Shown here: piece by piece, positions 56,746-64,000 of the stretch | Layout of the letters: each line of letters opens with the position of its first letter | How positions within the stretch are numbered: position 1 is the stretch's first letter | Source: Rhizorhabdus histidinilytica | GTDB lineage: Bacteria > Pseudomonadota > Alphaproteobacteria > Sphingomonadales > Sphingomonadaceae | Direction: 5' to 3' | Assembly: GCF_900167915.1 (NCBI RefSeq) | Contig: NZ_FUYM01000001.1 | Coordinates: 186,001-250,000 of the forward strand | DNA: 64,000 nt | Position numbers and translations under genes: made by a program | Notes under the pieces: generated by a model | The model's input: the letters and a program-made list of their open reading frames with translations, nothing else | The model's database searches: none | Told to the model about the DNA's origin: nothing

Positions 56746-58122
56746 ATGAAGGTCGCGGCTACAGGCGCAGGACGGACCGACGCCGCTTTCTGGGCGCTCG
56801 GCGCACTTCTCATTCTCACATTCCTGACCGGTGGCGGCTCGCGGTCCGATATCGCCTCGCTGGTCGTGCTGCGTCCGGCCGCCGCGATATTTCTCGGCTT
56901 CGGCCTTTGGAGCCTGACCCGCTCGACCGTGCGGCGATATCGCTTCGCCTATGGCATGGCCGCCGCAATCGTCGGGCTCGTCCTGTTCCAGCTGATCCCG
57001 CTGCCGCCCGCCATCTGGGGCGCCTTGCCCGGACGCGGCCTGGTGACCCAGATCGATGCGGCTGCCGGGCTCGGGCCGGTGTGGCGTCCGATCAGCCTGG
57101 TTCCTTCGGCGACCTGGAACGCGCTGTTCGCCCTGATCCCGTCGCTCGCGGCACTCGTCCTCGCCTCGCAGCTCGACGGGCGGGGGCGCTGGCGGATCGC
57201 CATGCTTCTCATCGGCATCGGCCTGTCGAGCGCGATCCTGGCCATCCTCCAGCTAAGCGGCGCCCCGCAGGGACCATTCTATCTCTACCGAGTGACCAAC
57301 CGCGCGGTCGGGTTGTTCGCCAATCGCAACCATCAGGCGATCTTCCTGGCGTCGCTGTTTCCCCTGCTCGCAGTTTTCGCGTCGGCCGCCCGCTCGTCGG
57401 CGATCGATGCCCGGCTGCGCACGGCCGTGGCGCTGGCGATCGGTGCGGTGCTGCTGCCGCTTCTTCTCGTCACCGGGTCGCGCAACGGCATGGGGATGAT
57501 GGCGATCGGCTTCGTCAGCATTCCCTTCCTTTACACGATGCCGGGCGATCGGACCCGATCGGACGACGGACGGCGGAATGCCTTGCGCGCCGTGGTGGCG
57601 CTGGTCATTCTCGCGCTGGTTGTGCTGACGGTCCTGCTGGGGCGGGCTGTCGCGATCGATCGGCTGGTCGAGTCCCCGGCGACGGAAGACGTCAGATTCC
57701 AGGCCTGGGTGCCGATGCTGTCGACGGCCATGACCTATTTTCCGCTGGGCGGCGGCTTCGGCGCCTTTGCAGACCTGTTCAAGATCGACGAGCCGAACGA
57801 GCTGCTCACGTCGGCAATGTTCTTTCATGCCCACAATGACTGGCTCGAGCTGTTGATAACCGGCGGATTGCCGGCGCTGCTGCTCGCAGGCGTGGCCGCG
57901 GTCGCGTTCTTCAGGATAGCCGCGCGGTGGTGGCGATTGCGCGTTGGCCATGACGACAATGTGCTGCTCGCAGGGGCGGGTCTTTGGATGGCGCTGATCT
58001 TCGCCGCGGCAAGTATCAGCGACTATCCCTTGCGCGTGCCATCGCTGGCGTGCTTCTTTTGTGTCATAGTCCTATGGATAAGTTCAATCGGGCCCGATAG
58101 GGCGACGAAAGAAGGGGTTTGA
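56746..58122 (+). CDS. O-antigen ligase/Wzy-like polysaccharide polymerase
   Basis: Protein of 458 aa with about eleven membrane helices. The family's loop motif is recognisable as AWVPMLSTAMTYFPLGGGFG and, after a long periplasmic loop, AHNDWLELLITGGLPALLL, matching the conserved His-bearing region of RfaL/WaaL-type enzymes; LFANRNHQAIFL is also typical. It would join lipid-linked repeat units. It begins the operon that continues into the Wza-like and Wzc-like genes; the next TTG start overlaps its stop. Confidence 0.9.
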   Translation: MKVAATGAGRTDAAFWALGALLILTFLTGGGSRSDIASLVVLRPAAAIFLGFGLWSLTRSTVRRYRFAYGMAAAIVGLVLFQLIPLPPAIWGALPGRGLVTQIDAAAGLGPVWRPISLVPSATWNALFALIPSLAALVLASQLDGRGRWRIAMLLIGIGLSSAILAILQLSGAPQGPFYLYRVTNRAVGLFANRNHQAIFLASLFPLLAVFASAARSSAIDARLRTAVALAIGAVLLPLLLVTGSRNGMGMMAIGFVSIPFLYTMPGDRTRSDDGRRNALRAVVALVILALVVLTVLLGRAVAIDRLVESPATEDVRFQAWVPMLSTAMTYFPLGGGFGAFADLFKIDEPNELLTSAMFFHAHNDWLELLITGGLPALLLAGVAAVAFFRIAARWWRLRVGHDDNVLLAGAGLWMALIFAAASISDYPLRVPSLACFFCVIVLWISSIGPDRATKEGV

Positions 58123-58892
58123 GGGGCTTGCTCTTGTTTCTTCAACGAAAATCCTCGTCCGCTGGCGCGCGTCTGCCGCGCAAGGCCCCCGTGGCGCTCA
58201 TGGGTGCGCTCATGTTGGCGAGTTGCGCGGGTCCGCCCAGGATCGGCGGCGCGACGAACATACAGGTGCTCGATGCCACCGAGCTGCCGGCACCCGACCG
58301 AACCGACATGGTCGAAACCGAGCGTCCCTATATCGTCGGCCCGTTCGACAAGCTGGCGATCGATGTATTCGGCATCGACGAGCTCTCCAACCGTAAGGCG
58401 CAGGTCGATGCGAGCGGCCGCATTTCCTTCCCGCTGGTGGGCGTGGTCAACGTCGCCGGTCTGACGCCGGGTGAGATCGAGACGGCGCTGGAGCAGAAGC
58501 TGGCGGTCAACTATGTCCGCAATCCGCAGGTGACGGTCAATCTCGACCAGACGGTCAGCCAGGTGGTGACCGTCGAAGGACAGGTCAAGAAGCCGGGCCT
58601 CTTCCCCGTGGTCGGGCGGATGACGCTGCTGCGCGCGGTGGCGCTCGCGGGCGGAACCGACGAGTTCGCCAAGCTCAACCAGGTCGTCGTCTTCCGCACG
58701 GTGAAGGGCGAGCAATATGCCGCGCTCTACAGCCTCAAGCAGATCCGGATCGGCGCCTATGCCGATCCCGACATCTACGCCAACGACGTGGTCGTGGTCG
58801 GCGAATCGCGGGCGCGCCGGACCTTCAAGGATATCCTCCAGGTGGTTCCGCTGCTCACGACGCCGATCATCGTCGCCGTGGACCGGTTCTAG
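58119..58892 (+). CDS. Wza-like polysaccharide export lipoprotein
   Basis: Protein of 257 aa with a TTG start (GAAGGGG just upstream) overlapping the polymerase stop; ATG 58200 is an alternative but would shorten the signal peptide. The lipobox is LMLASCAG. A poly-export domain (YIVGPFDKLAIDVFGIDEL) and a SLBB domain (VTVEGQVKKPGLFPVVG) follow. It forms the outer-membrane channel for the exopolysaccharide together with the Wzc-like kinase. Confidence 0.92.
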   Translation: MRGLLLFLQRKSSSAGARLPRKAPVALMGALMLASCAGPPRIGGATNIQVLDATELPAPDRTDMVETERPYIVGPFDKLAIDVFGIDELSNRKAQVDASGRISFPLVGVVNVAGLTPGEIETALEQKLAVNYVRNPQVTVNLDQTVSQVVTVEGQVKKPGLFPVVGRMTLLRAVALAGGTDEFAKLNQVVVFRTVKGEQYAALYSLKQIRIGAYADPDIYANDVVVVGESRARRTFKDILQVVPLLTTPIIVAVDRF

Positions 58893-58930
58893 ATGGATCG
58901 CCTGGCGATCCGCGATAGTGGAAAAAATTG

Positions 58931-61150
58931 ATGCGTGAAGCGGCAGAAGTTCAAGGCGGCGGATCAGCGAATCCCAAGGCCTCCGGCCTGGGGCAGGGCG
59001 GTCATGTCAACGACAGTTACGCCGTCCCGCCGATCCTCAAGCAATATTGGCATACGGCGCTTCGCTGGCGTTGGCTGATCGGCGCGATCATAGCCGGTGC
59101 GCTGGCGGTGGGCCTGATCGTCACGCTGCTGACCCCGGCCCGCTATACGGCCAGCTCGCAGATCGAGATCAGTCGCGAGCAGAAGAAGATCACCAATGTC
59201 GAGGGGCTCGATTCCGCGACCGCGGACAGCGACATGGAGTTCTACGAGACCCAATATGCCCTGCTTCGATCCTATTCGCTGGGCGAGCGGGTCACGCGCA
59301 AGCTGGACCTCGCGCGGCGCGACGACTTTTTCGCGGCGCACGGCATCTCGCTCGACGCCGAACGCTTCGGCGCCGCTGACCAGTCGAACCTGACCGCCGG
59401 GCAGCTCGCTGCCCGCGAGAAGCTGGCGACCAAGCTGCTGCTCGACAATATCGAGGTGTCGCCGGTCCGCCGGTCACGCCTGGTCGACCTTTCCTATACC
59501 AGCCGATCCCCGACGCTTTCCGCGCAGGTGGTCAATGCCTGGGCGAGCCAGTTCATTGCCGCCAGCATGGATCGCCAGCTCGCTTCCACCGCCGATGCCC
59601 GCCGCTTCCTCGAGGAACGGCTCGGCAATCTGCGGGCCCGGCTCGAACAGTCGGAACGCGAGGCCGTGACCTATGCGTCGCGCAACGATATCGTCACGCT
59701 CGACGCGGTTCGGGGCACCGATGGAAAGACGCAGGTCCAGCGGACCATGATCCAGAGCGACCTCGAAGCGCTCAACACCGCGCTGAACGCGGCCCGTGCG
59801 GACCGCATCGCCGCGGAGAGCCGGCTGACCGGGAGAAGTGACGACGACAATGTCGATGCGCTCACCAACCCCACCATCACCCAGCTCCGCCAGAAGCGGG
59901 CCGACGTCGCATCCGACTATGCCAAGATGATCGTGCGGTTCGAGCCGAACTATCCGACCGCCAAGGCGCTGATGATGCAGATCAAGTCGCTCGACGAGGC
60001 GATCGCCCGCGAGACGGCCCGCGTCGGCAACAGCCGGGCGCAGAGCTATCGCGAGGCGCTCAAGCGTGAGCAGGACCTGGGCGCGCAGGTCGCGGCACTG
60101 AAGGGGCGCCTCGACGAGCAGCAGCACGACGCGATCCAGTACAACATCTACCAGCGCGAGGCCGACACCAACCGCCAACTCTATGACGCGCTGCTCCAGC
60201 GCTACAAGGAGATCGGGATCGCCGGCTCGGTGGGGGTGAGCAACATCGTCGTCGTCGACCCGGCGGGCGTCCCGTCGGCTCCCTCGGCGCCGAGCCTGCC
60301 GAAGAACATGGCGCTCGCTTTCGTCATCGGCCTCGCCCTGGCCGTCATCGCGACGCTCGCGCTCGAGCAGATCGACGAGGGGATCAGCCAGCCGGGCCAG
60401 ATCCAGCAGCTCTTCCAACTGCCCCTGCTGGGCCATGTGCCGCTGTCCGATTCGTCGGTCACTGAGGGCATCGAGGATCCGAAGTCCTATTTCTCGGAAG
60501 CCTATTTCACGATCCGCTCGAACCTGGCCTTCACCACCGACCATGGGCTGCCGCGATCGTTCATCGTCACCAGCACCCAGCCGGCCGAAGGCAAGTCGAC
60601 GACCTCCTATGCGCTGGCGCGGATCATCGGGCGAACCGGCAAGAACGTCCTGCTGGTCGATGGCGACATGCGCTCGCCCGACATTCACCACCTGCTCGGT
60701 CTCGACAATGCGGTGGGGCTGAGCAACGCGCTGGCCGGCGACGACAATGTCGCCGCGCTGATCCGGAGCACGCCGCACAAGGGCCTCTCGGTGCTGACTT
60801 CGGGCCCCAAGCCGCCGAGCGCCGCAGAGCTGCTGAGCAGCGATCGCATCCGTCATCTGGTCGGCGAGCTGCAGGGCATGTTCGATCATGTCATCATCGA
60901 TGCCCCGCCGATCCTGGGCCTGTCGGACGCGCCGCTGCTCGGTCGTGCGGTCGAGGGCGCGGTGCTGGTGATCCAGGCCGAAGGCGCGGCGGTGCGCGGC
61001 GTCCGGGCGGCGATCAGCCGCCTCCGGATGGTCAACACCCATATCTTCGGCACGGTGCTGACCAAGATCAAGGCCAGCGAACTCGCTTATGGCTACGGCT
61101 ATGGTTATGGCTACGGCTATGGCGACGACGTCGAGAACAAGGCTGCCTGA
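58931..61150 (+). CDS. Wzc-like chain-length regulator/tyrosine autokinase
   Basis: Protein of 739 aa from ATG 58931 (a TTG lies just before). Wzz domain with a first helix near residue 50, a long periplasmic coiled-coil, a second helix near 465, then a BY-kinase domain: Walker A PAEGKSTTSYALA, A' VLLVDGDMRSPD and Walker B HVIIDAPPILG. The C-terminus is a tyrosine cluster of six Tyr-Gly pairs (residues 720-731) for autophosphorylation. In gellan-type loci Wzz and kinase are two proteins; here they are fused. Confidence 0.94.
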   Translation: MREAAEVQGGGSANPKASGLGQGGHVNDSYAVPPILKQYWHTALRWRWLIGAIIAGALAVGLIVTLLTPARYTASSQIEISREQKKITNVEGLDSATADSDMEFYETQYALLRSYSLGERVTRKLDLARRDDFFAAHGISLDAERFGAADQSNLTAGQLAAREKLATKLLLDNIEVSPVRRSRLVDLSYTSRSPTLSAQVVNAWASQFIAASMDRQLASTADARRFLEERLGNLRARLEQSEREAVTYASRNDIVTLDAVRGTDGKTQVQRTMIQSDLEALNTALNAARADRIAAESRLTGRSDDDNVDALTNPTITQLRQKRADVASDYAKMIVRFEPNYPTAKALMMQIKSLDEAIARETARVGNSRAQSYREALKREQDLGAQVAALKGRLDEQQHDAIQYNIYQREADTNRQLYDALLQRYKEIGIAGSVGVSNIVVVDPAGVPSAPSAPSLPKNMALAFVIGLALAVIATLALEQIDEGISQPGQIQQLFQLPLLGHVPLSDSSVTEGIEDPKSYFSEAYFTIRSNLAFTTDHGLPRSFIVTSTQPAEGKSTTSYALARIIGRTGKNVLLVDGDMRSPDIHHLLGLDNAVGLSNALAGDDNVAALIRSTPHKGLSVLTSGPKPPSAAELLSSDRIRHLVGELQGMFDHVIIDAPPILGLSDAPLLGRAVEGAVLVIQAEGAAVRGVRAAISRLRMVNTHIFGTVLTKIKASELAYGYGYGYGYGYGDDVENKAA
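61088..61123 (+). repeat. Six Tyr-Gly codon pairs in the kinase tail
   Basis: TAT/TAC alternates with GGC/GGT for 36 nt, encoding YGYGYGYGYGYG. Synonymous variation (TAT, TAC, GGT) shows the repeat is kept at the protein level. It is the phospho-acceptor cluster expected in BY-kinases. Confidence 0.9.
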
Positions 61151-61162
61151 CGGGCTCCCGCG

Positions 61163-62362
61163 GTGGATCGGCCAGTCGTCACGTCCTGGGGCAAGGCCCT
61201 TCTAGGCCTCGGCACTCTGGGCCTTGCGCTCGCCGCCGGCATCGACGCGACGGCCAATCGCTGGCGTGCGATCGACCCCGATCGCGCCCTGCGGGTCCGG
61301 CCCGGCGACGCGGTCGCCCTGACACTCCACCAGGACCAGCGACAGGCGGACGGCGAAATGAACCCGGCTCGCGCGGCGGCCATCGCCGATGTCGCCCGCC
61401 GGGCCCTGCGGTCCGATCCGCTGACTGCGCCCGCCTTGCGGCAGATCGCGGTCGCGGAAGGGATGGCCGGGCGGCATCGCGCGGCGGACGGGCTCGTGCA
61501 CCTGTCCTACAATCTCACCCGCCGCGAACTCGGCACGGAGTGGCTGCTGATCGAAGCCGCGCTCGATCGCGGTGACGCCGCCGCTGTCGCGCGCCATTTC
61601 GATGAGGCACTGACCACCACGCCGCTCGCGGGGGAGGTGTTGTATCCGGCACTGTCGGCGGCGTTGTTCGATCCGGGAATGCGCGCCGCGCTGGTGCCCT
61701 ATGTGCGGCAATCGCGCCGCTGGATGCCCTATCTGATCCGCTATGCCCTGGCGGAGGGTGATGCTGGCGAGCATGTCGGCGCCCTGGTCGTCGCGGCCGG
61801 TGGGCTGCCGCCGTCGCCGATCTATGCCGACCTCGACCAGAGGATATTGGCGGGAGTCGCGGCCAAGGGAGAGTTCGGTACTGCCGGCGCCTATCTGCGC
61901 GGCATGCGCGCCGGCGGCATCGCGACCGATCCCGGCTTCTCCGCAGCGACCACCGATACGCGCTTCGGTCCCTTCGCCTGGTCGCTCGCCGATCAGCAGA
62001 CGGTGAGTGGCCGGCGCGACGAGAGCGGGCGGCTCCAGGTGCGCATCTCGACCGCGCGTCCGGAGAAGGTGGCCATCCGTACCCTGGTGCTTCCGGCGGG
62101 GCGCTATCGCTTCAGCCAGAAGGTCGAGGCGCCGGACGAGGACGTCGTCGCTGCCGCGAAGTGGGAAATGCGCTGCCTGCCCGAAGACCGGCCGATCTGG
62201 TCGCTCGAACTGCCGGTGCGCAGGACCTCGTCCCATTATGCCGGCCAGATCGAAATTCCCGCCGGTTGCACGGGTCAGCAACTGGCGCTGGTCGTCGCCG
62301 GCCGCGGCGATCAGGAGGATGCCGAGATCATCGTCGACAGCCTCGAACTCGTCCGCCAATGA
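61163..62362 (+). CDS. Exported alpha-helical repeat protein of the exopolysaccharide operon
   Basis: Protein of 399 aa, GTG 61163, 12 nt after the kinase stop. An N-terminal helix (ALLGLGTLGLALAAGI) is a signal or anchor. Residues 70-270 are Ala-rich helices resembling tetratricopeptide repeats (ALRQIAVAEGMAGRHRAADG, ALDRGDAAAVARHFDEAL); the last 130 residues form a beta-rich domain with LPAGRYRFSQKVEAPDED. No enzyme motif is seen. Its place suggests a periplasmic assembly or scaffold protein. Confidence 0.8.
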   Translation: MDRPVVTSWGKALLGLGTLGLALAAGIDATANRWRAIDPDRALRVRPGDAVALTLHQDQRQADGEMNPARAAAIADVARRALRSDPLTAPALRQIAVAEGMAGRHRAADGLVHLSYNLTRRELGTEWLLIEAALDRGDAAAVARHFDEALTTTPLAGEVLYPALSAALFDPGMRAALVPYVRQSRRWMPYLIRYALAEGDAGEHVGALVVAAGGLPPSPIYADLDQRILAGVAAKGEFGTAGAYLRGMRAGGIATDPGFSAATTDTRFGPFAWSLADQQTVSGRRDESGRLQVRISTARPEKVAIRTLVLPAGRYRFSQKVEAPDEDVVAAAKWEMRCLPEDRPIWSLELPVRRTSSHYAGQIEIPAGCTGQQLALVVAGRGDQEDAEIIVDSLELVRQ

Positions 62363-62374
62363 TCGACGCTGGCG

Positions 62375-63574
62375 TCAGGCCGGCGGCGTCGCGGCTTTGC
62401 GGGACGGCTTGTCGGACGGCCCTGCGGGTTCCGGATAGGGCATGATCATCCTGCCGTCGGGGGCGGCGGTGAAGGTCGTCTGGGTGGGATAGGCGAACTC
62501 GATCCCTTCCTTAGCGAAAGTCTCCAGGATCGCGATGCAGATGTCGTGGCGAGCGCTGTTGAAGACCTCGCCGTCTTCGTCGAGCACGTCGAACAGCAGC
62601 TCGTAATCGAGGCTCGACGGCGCGAAGTTGACCATGCAGCAATGGAGGAACACCGCTTTGTCGTGGGCCGTCACGATCGCCTTGACCATCTCGGGAATGC
62701 GGCGACAGACGTCGGGCGGCGTCTGATAGGTGACGCTGAGCATCAAGGTCGCCCGCCGCCGTAGCGTGTGCGCCAGGTTGTGCAGTTCCTTGTTGAGCAG
62801 GTTGGTGTTGGAGATCACCACCTCCTCGCCCGCGGTGGAGCGCAGCCGGGTCGTCTTCAGGCCGATCGATTCGACCGTTCCGGTGGTCTGATCCCACTTC
62901 ACGGTATCGCCGCGCCGGAAGGGCTTGTCGAAGATGATGGCGAGGCTGGCGAACAGGTCGGAGAAGATGCCCTGCGCGGCAAGGCCGATGGCGATGCCGC
63001 CGATGCCCAGGCTGGCCACGAGGCCGGTGATGTTGACCCCGATATTGTCGAGGATCAGCAGCGTCGCGACGATGAAGCAGACCGCGGTGACGAGCAGGCG
63101 GATAATGCCGATCGCCGAACCGAGGGTGGAGGAGGACACGCCGTCCTCCTCTCCCGCGCGATGCTCGACAATTCCGATGATCAGCTCGCGAACCCACAAT
63201 GCGGCCTGCACGGCGGTCGCGACGGTGAACAGGAAACCGATCGTCCCGGCGACCACCGCGGGCGGCGTCGCATAGCCGCTGACCAGCCGCGCCGCGAGCA
63301 TGACGATGAAGAAGATGTTGGTGCGCGCGATCGCCCGGCCGATGATGCGCGACCAATGGCCGAGATGCTCGCGCCGGCATAGCCGCGTGCCGAGCATGCG
63401 CAGGCCGTAGAGCAGCGCGATGATCAGCGCGCCGCTTGCGCAGGCGATGGCGATGCTCAGATAATGGCTGCCGATCCAGTCCAGCGTCTGCTGCCAAAAT
63501 TGCTCGAGATCGCCAAGCGACTGGATCGGCGTCGGCATTTCGGCGTCGATCGCGGCATTCCCCGTCTTCGTCAT
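62375..63574 (-). CDS. MscS-family mechanosensitive ion channel
   Basis: Protein of 399 aa. Four or five helices precede the pore helix VASLGIGGIAIGLAAQGIFSD, and the beta domain FDKPFRRGDTVKWDQTTGTVE and SIGLKTTRLRSTAGEEVVISN follow, as in MscS/YbdG-type channels; the C-terminal alpha/beta domain is complete. It releases solutes on osmotic downshock. It is convergent with the exopolysaccharide operon, with only 12 nt between stops and no evident terminator. Confidence 0.93.
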   Translation of the reverse strand: MTKTGNAAIDAEMPTPIQSLGDLEQFWQQTLDWIGSHYLSIAIACASGALIIALLYGLRMLGTRLCRREHLGHWSRIIGRAIARTNIFFIVMLAARLVSGYATPPAVVAGTIGFLFTVATAVQAALWVRELIIGIVEHRAGEEDGVSSSTLGSAIGIIRLLVTAVCFIVATLLILDNIGVNITGLVASLGIGGIAIGLAAQGIFSDLFASLAIIFDKPFRRGDTVKWDQTTGTVESIGLKTTRLRSTAGEEVVISNTNLLNKELHNLAHTLRRRATLMLSVTYQTPPDVCRRIPEMVKAIVTAHDKAVFLHCCMVNFAPSSLDYELLFDVLDEDGEVFNSARHDICIAILETFAKEGIEFAYPTQTTFTAAPDGRMIMPYPEPAGPSDKPSRKAATPPA

Positions 63575-63585
63575 TCAACCTTCCA

Positions 63586-64000
63586 TCATTTGCCGTTCAC
63601 ATTGCCCCAACGAGGCTGGGCGCGCCGGCGTTCCGCCGCGGCCGACAAGGGGCGTTCGGGCTCCGGTTCCGGCTCGGGTAGTTCCGGAGGCTCGCTTTCC
63701 TGCTCCGCCGCGGCGTCCCGCTTGCGCTTGCGGAACGGGTTCCAGACCCGCCGCTTCACATGGATCTGGACATAGCGGTCGAAGCCGATCTCGACTGCGA
63801 TGATGTAATAGATATAGGGCTGGAAGGCGATGCCGACGAAGGAGGAGCCCAGCATGAAGATGAGATGGGCATGCTGGAGCGCCGCGGCGAGCGGCGACAC
63901 CCAGGCGTTGGCCCCTTCCTCCTTCAGATAACTTCGTCGGATCACCTCCATCCGGAAGATGCCGATCAGGTGAACCGCCAGGAACAGCGCCAGCCCCGGA
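63586..64000 (-). CDS. C-terminal part of a multi-pass membrane protein (5' end outside window)
   Basis: The frame is open to the right edge, so the start is missing; 138 residues are visible. Hydrophobic segments GLALFLAVHLIGIFR and LIFMLGSSFVGIAFQPYIYY flank a loop, and the tail is charged and proline-rich (PELPEPEPEPERP, then RWGNVNGK). The layout recalls the C-terminus of O-antigen ligase-like proteins, consistent with the exopolysaccharide context, but no diagnostic motif is in view. It ends 11 nt before the MscS start. Confidence 0.6.
   Translation of the reverse strand, partial: PGLALFLAVHLIGIFRMEVIRRSYLKEEGANAWVSPLAAALQHAHLIFMLGSSFVGIAFQPYIYYIIAVEIGFDRYVQIHVKRRVWNPFRKRKRDAAAEQESEPPELPEPEPEPERPLSAAAERRRAQPRWGNVNGK

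Noticed and set aside
1-64000. CRISPR arrays, tRNA or rRNA genes, transposases, prophage
   Set aside because: No regularly spaced repeats, tRNA-like cloverleaf, conserved rRNA stretch or recognisable transposase/integrase motif was seen on reading both strands.

Overview
The window is GC-rich, densely packed DNA from an alphaproteobacterium, most likely a sphingomonad (order Sphingomonadales). The evidence is four TonB-dependent receptors in 64 kb, three VanA/DdmC-type Rieske oxygenases, a BY-kinase exopolysaccharide locus and an AcvB/VirJ protein. No rRNA, tRNA, CRISPR array, transposase or prophage gene was recognised. The species call is inference from gene content only.

Layout. (A) 1-7859: a two-domain VOC/extradiol-like gene running off the left edge (-), then a + strand set with an FAA hydrolase, a Rieske oxygenase, a TonB receptor, a beta-class GST and two alpha/beta hydrolases. 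(B) 8052-14137: a MarR regulator with a VOC gene, a divergent Na+-coupled NSS transporter, a class-V PLP enzyme, a minus-strand trio ending in a CDGSH iron-sulfur/cupin fusion, and an exported VOC protein. A 21-bp AT-rich box recurs upstream of three of these units. (C) 14457-30297 (-): a LysR regulator, then a nine-gene run of nearly touching or overlapping genes (27108-29246 down to 19001): TonB receptor, type-I extradiol dioxygenase, FAD hydroxylase, Rieske oxygenase, BKACE, cyclase-family hydrolase, SMP-30 lactonase, second Rieske oxygenase and C-C-bond-hydrolase-like protein. An M61 peptidase and another TonB receptor follow. This looks like a complete aromatic catabolic route whose substrate I cannot name.

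(D) 30443-41062: an orphan ATP-dependent DNA ligase, then an envelope-lipid cluster. MprF/LpiA (lysyl-phosphatidylglycerol synthase/flippase) overlaps a DUF2147 gene. DUF6491 and DUF1003 proteins, a PDZ protein, an OmpR-type response regulator, its kinase, an AcvB-like protein and a VirJ-like protein follow. A conserved 15-bp element (TTAAGCATCGGTAAT-like) lies before the mprF unit, in the divergent DUF6491/DUF1003 region and before acvB, so one two-component system may control both making and hydrolysing aminoacylated lipid.

(E) 41364-53520 (+): an AraC regulator, TonB receptor, two MFS permeases, an aldehyde dehydrogenase, a Tat-exported BBE-type flavoprotein, a SnoaL-like protein, a dihaem cytochrome c lipoprotein, a GMC alcohol dehydrogenase and an ACT-like small protein. 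The content resembles the sphingomonad polyethylene-glycol (peg) operon without its acyl-CoA ligase. (F) 53530-64000: a PPP-family phosphatase, exopolysaccharide genes (polyprenyl-phosphate sugar transferase, glycine-rich secreted peptide, O-antigen ligase/polymerase-like protein, Wza-like lipoprotein, Wzc-like tyrosine autokinase, exported repeat protein), a MscS channel and the 3' end of a membrane protein cut by the right edge.

Genes sit mostly in overlapping operons, several with TTG or GTG starts. Promoter and operator calls rest on motif recurrence and are much less certain than the coding calls.
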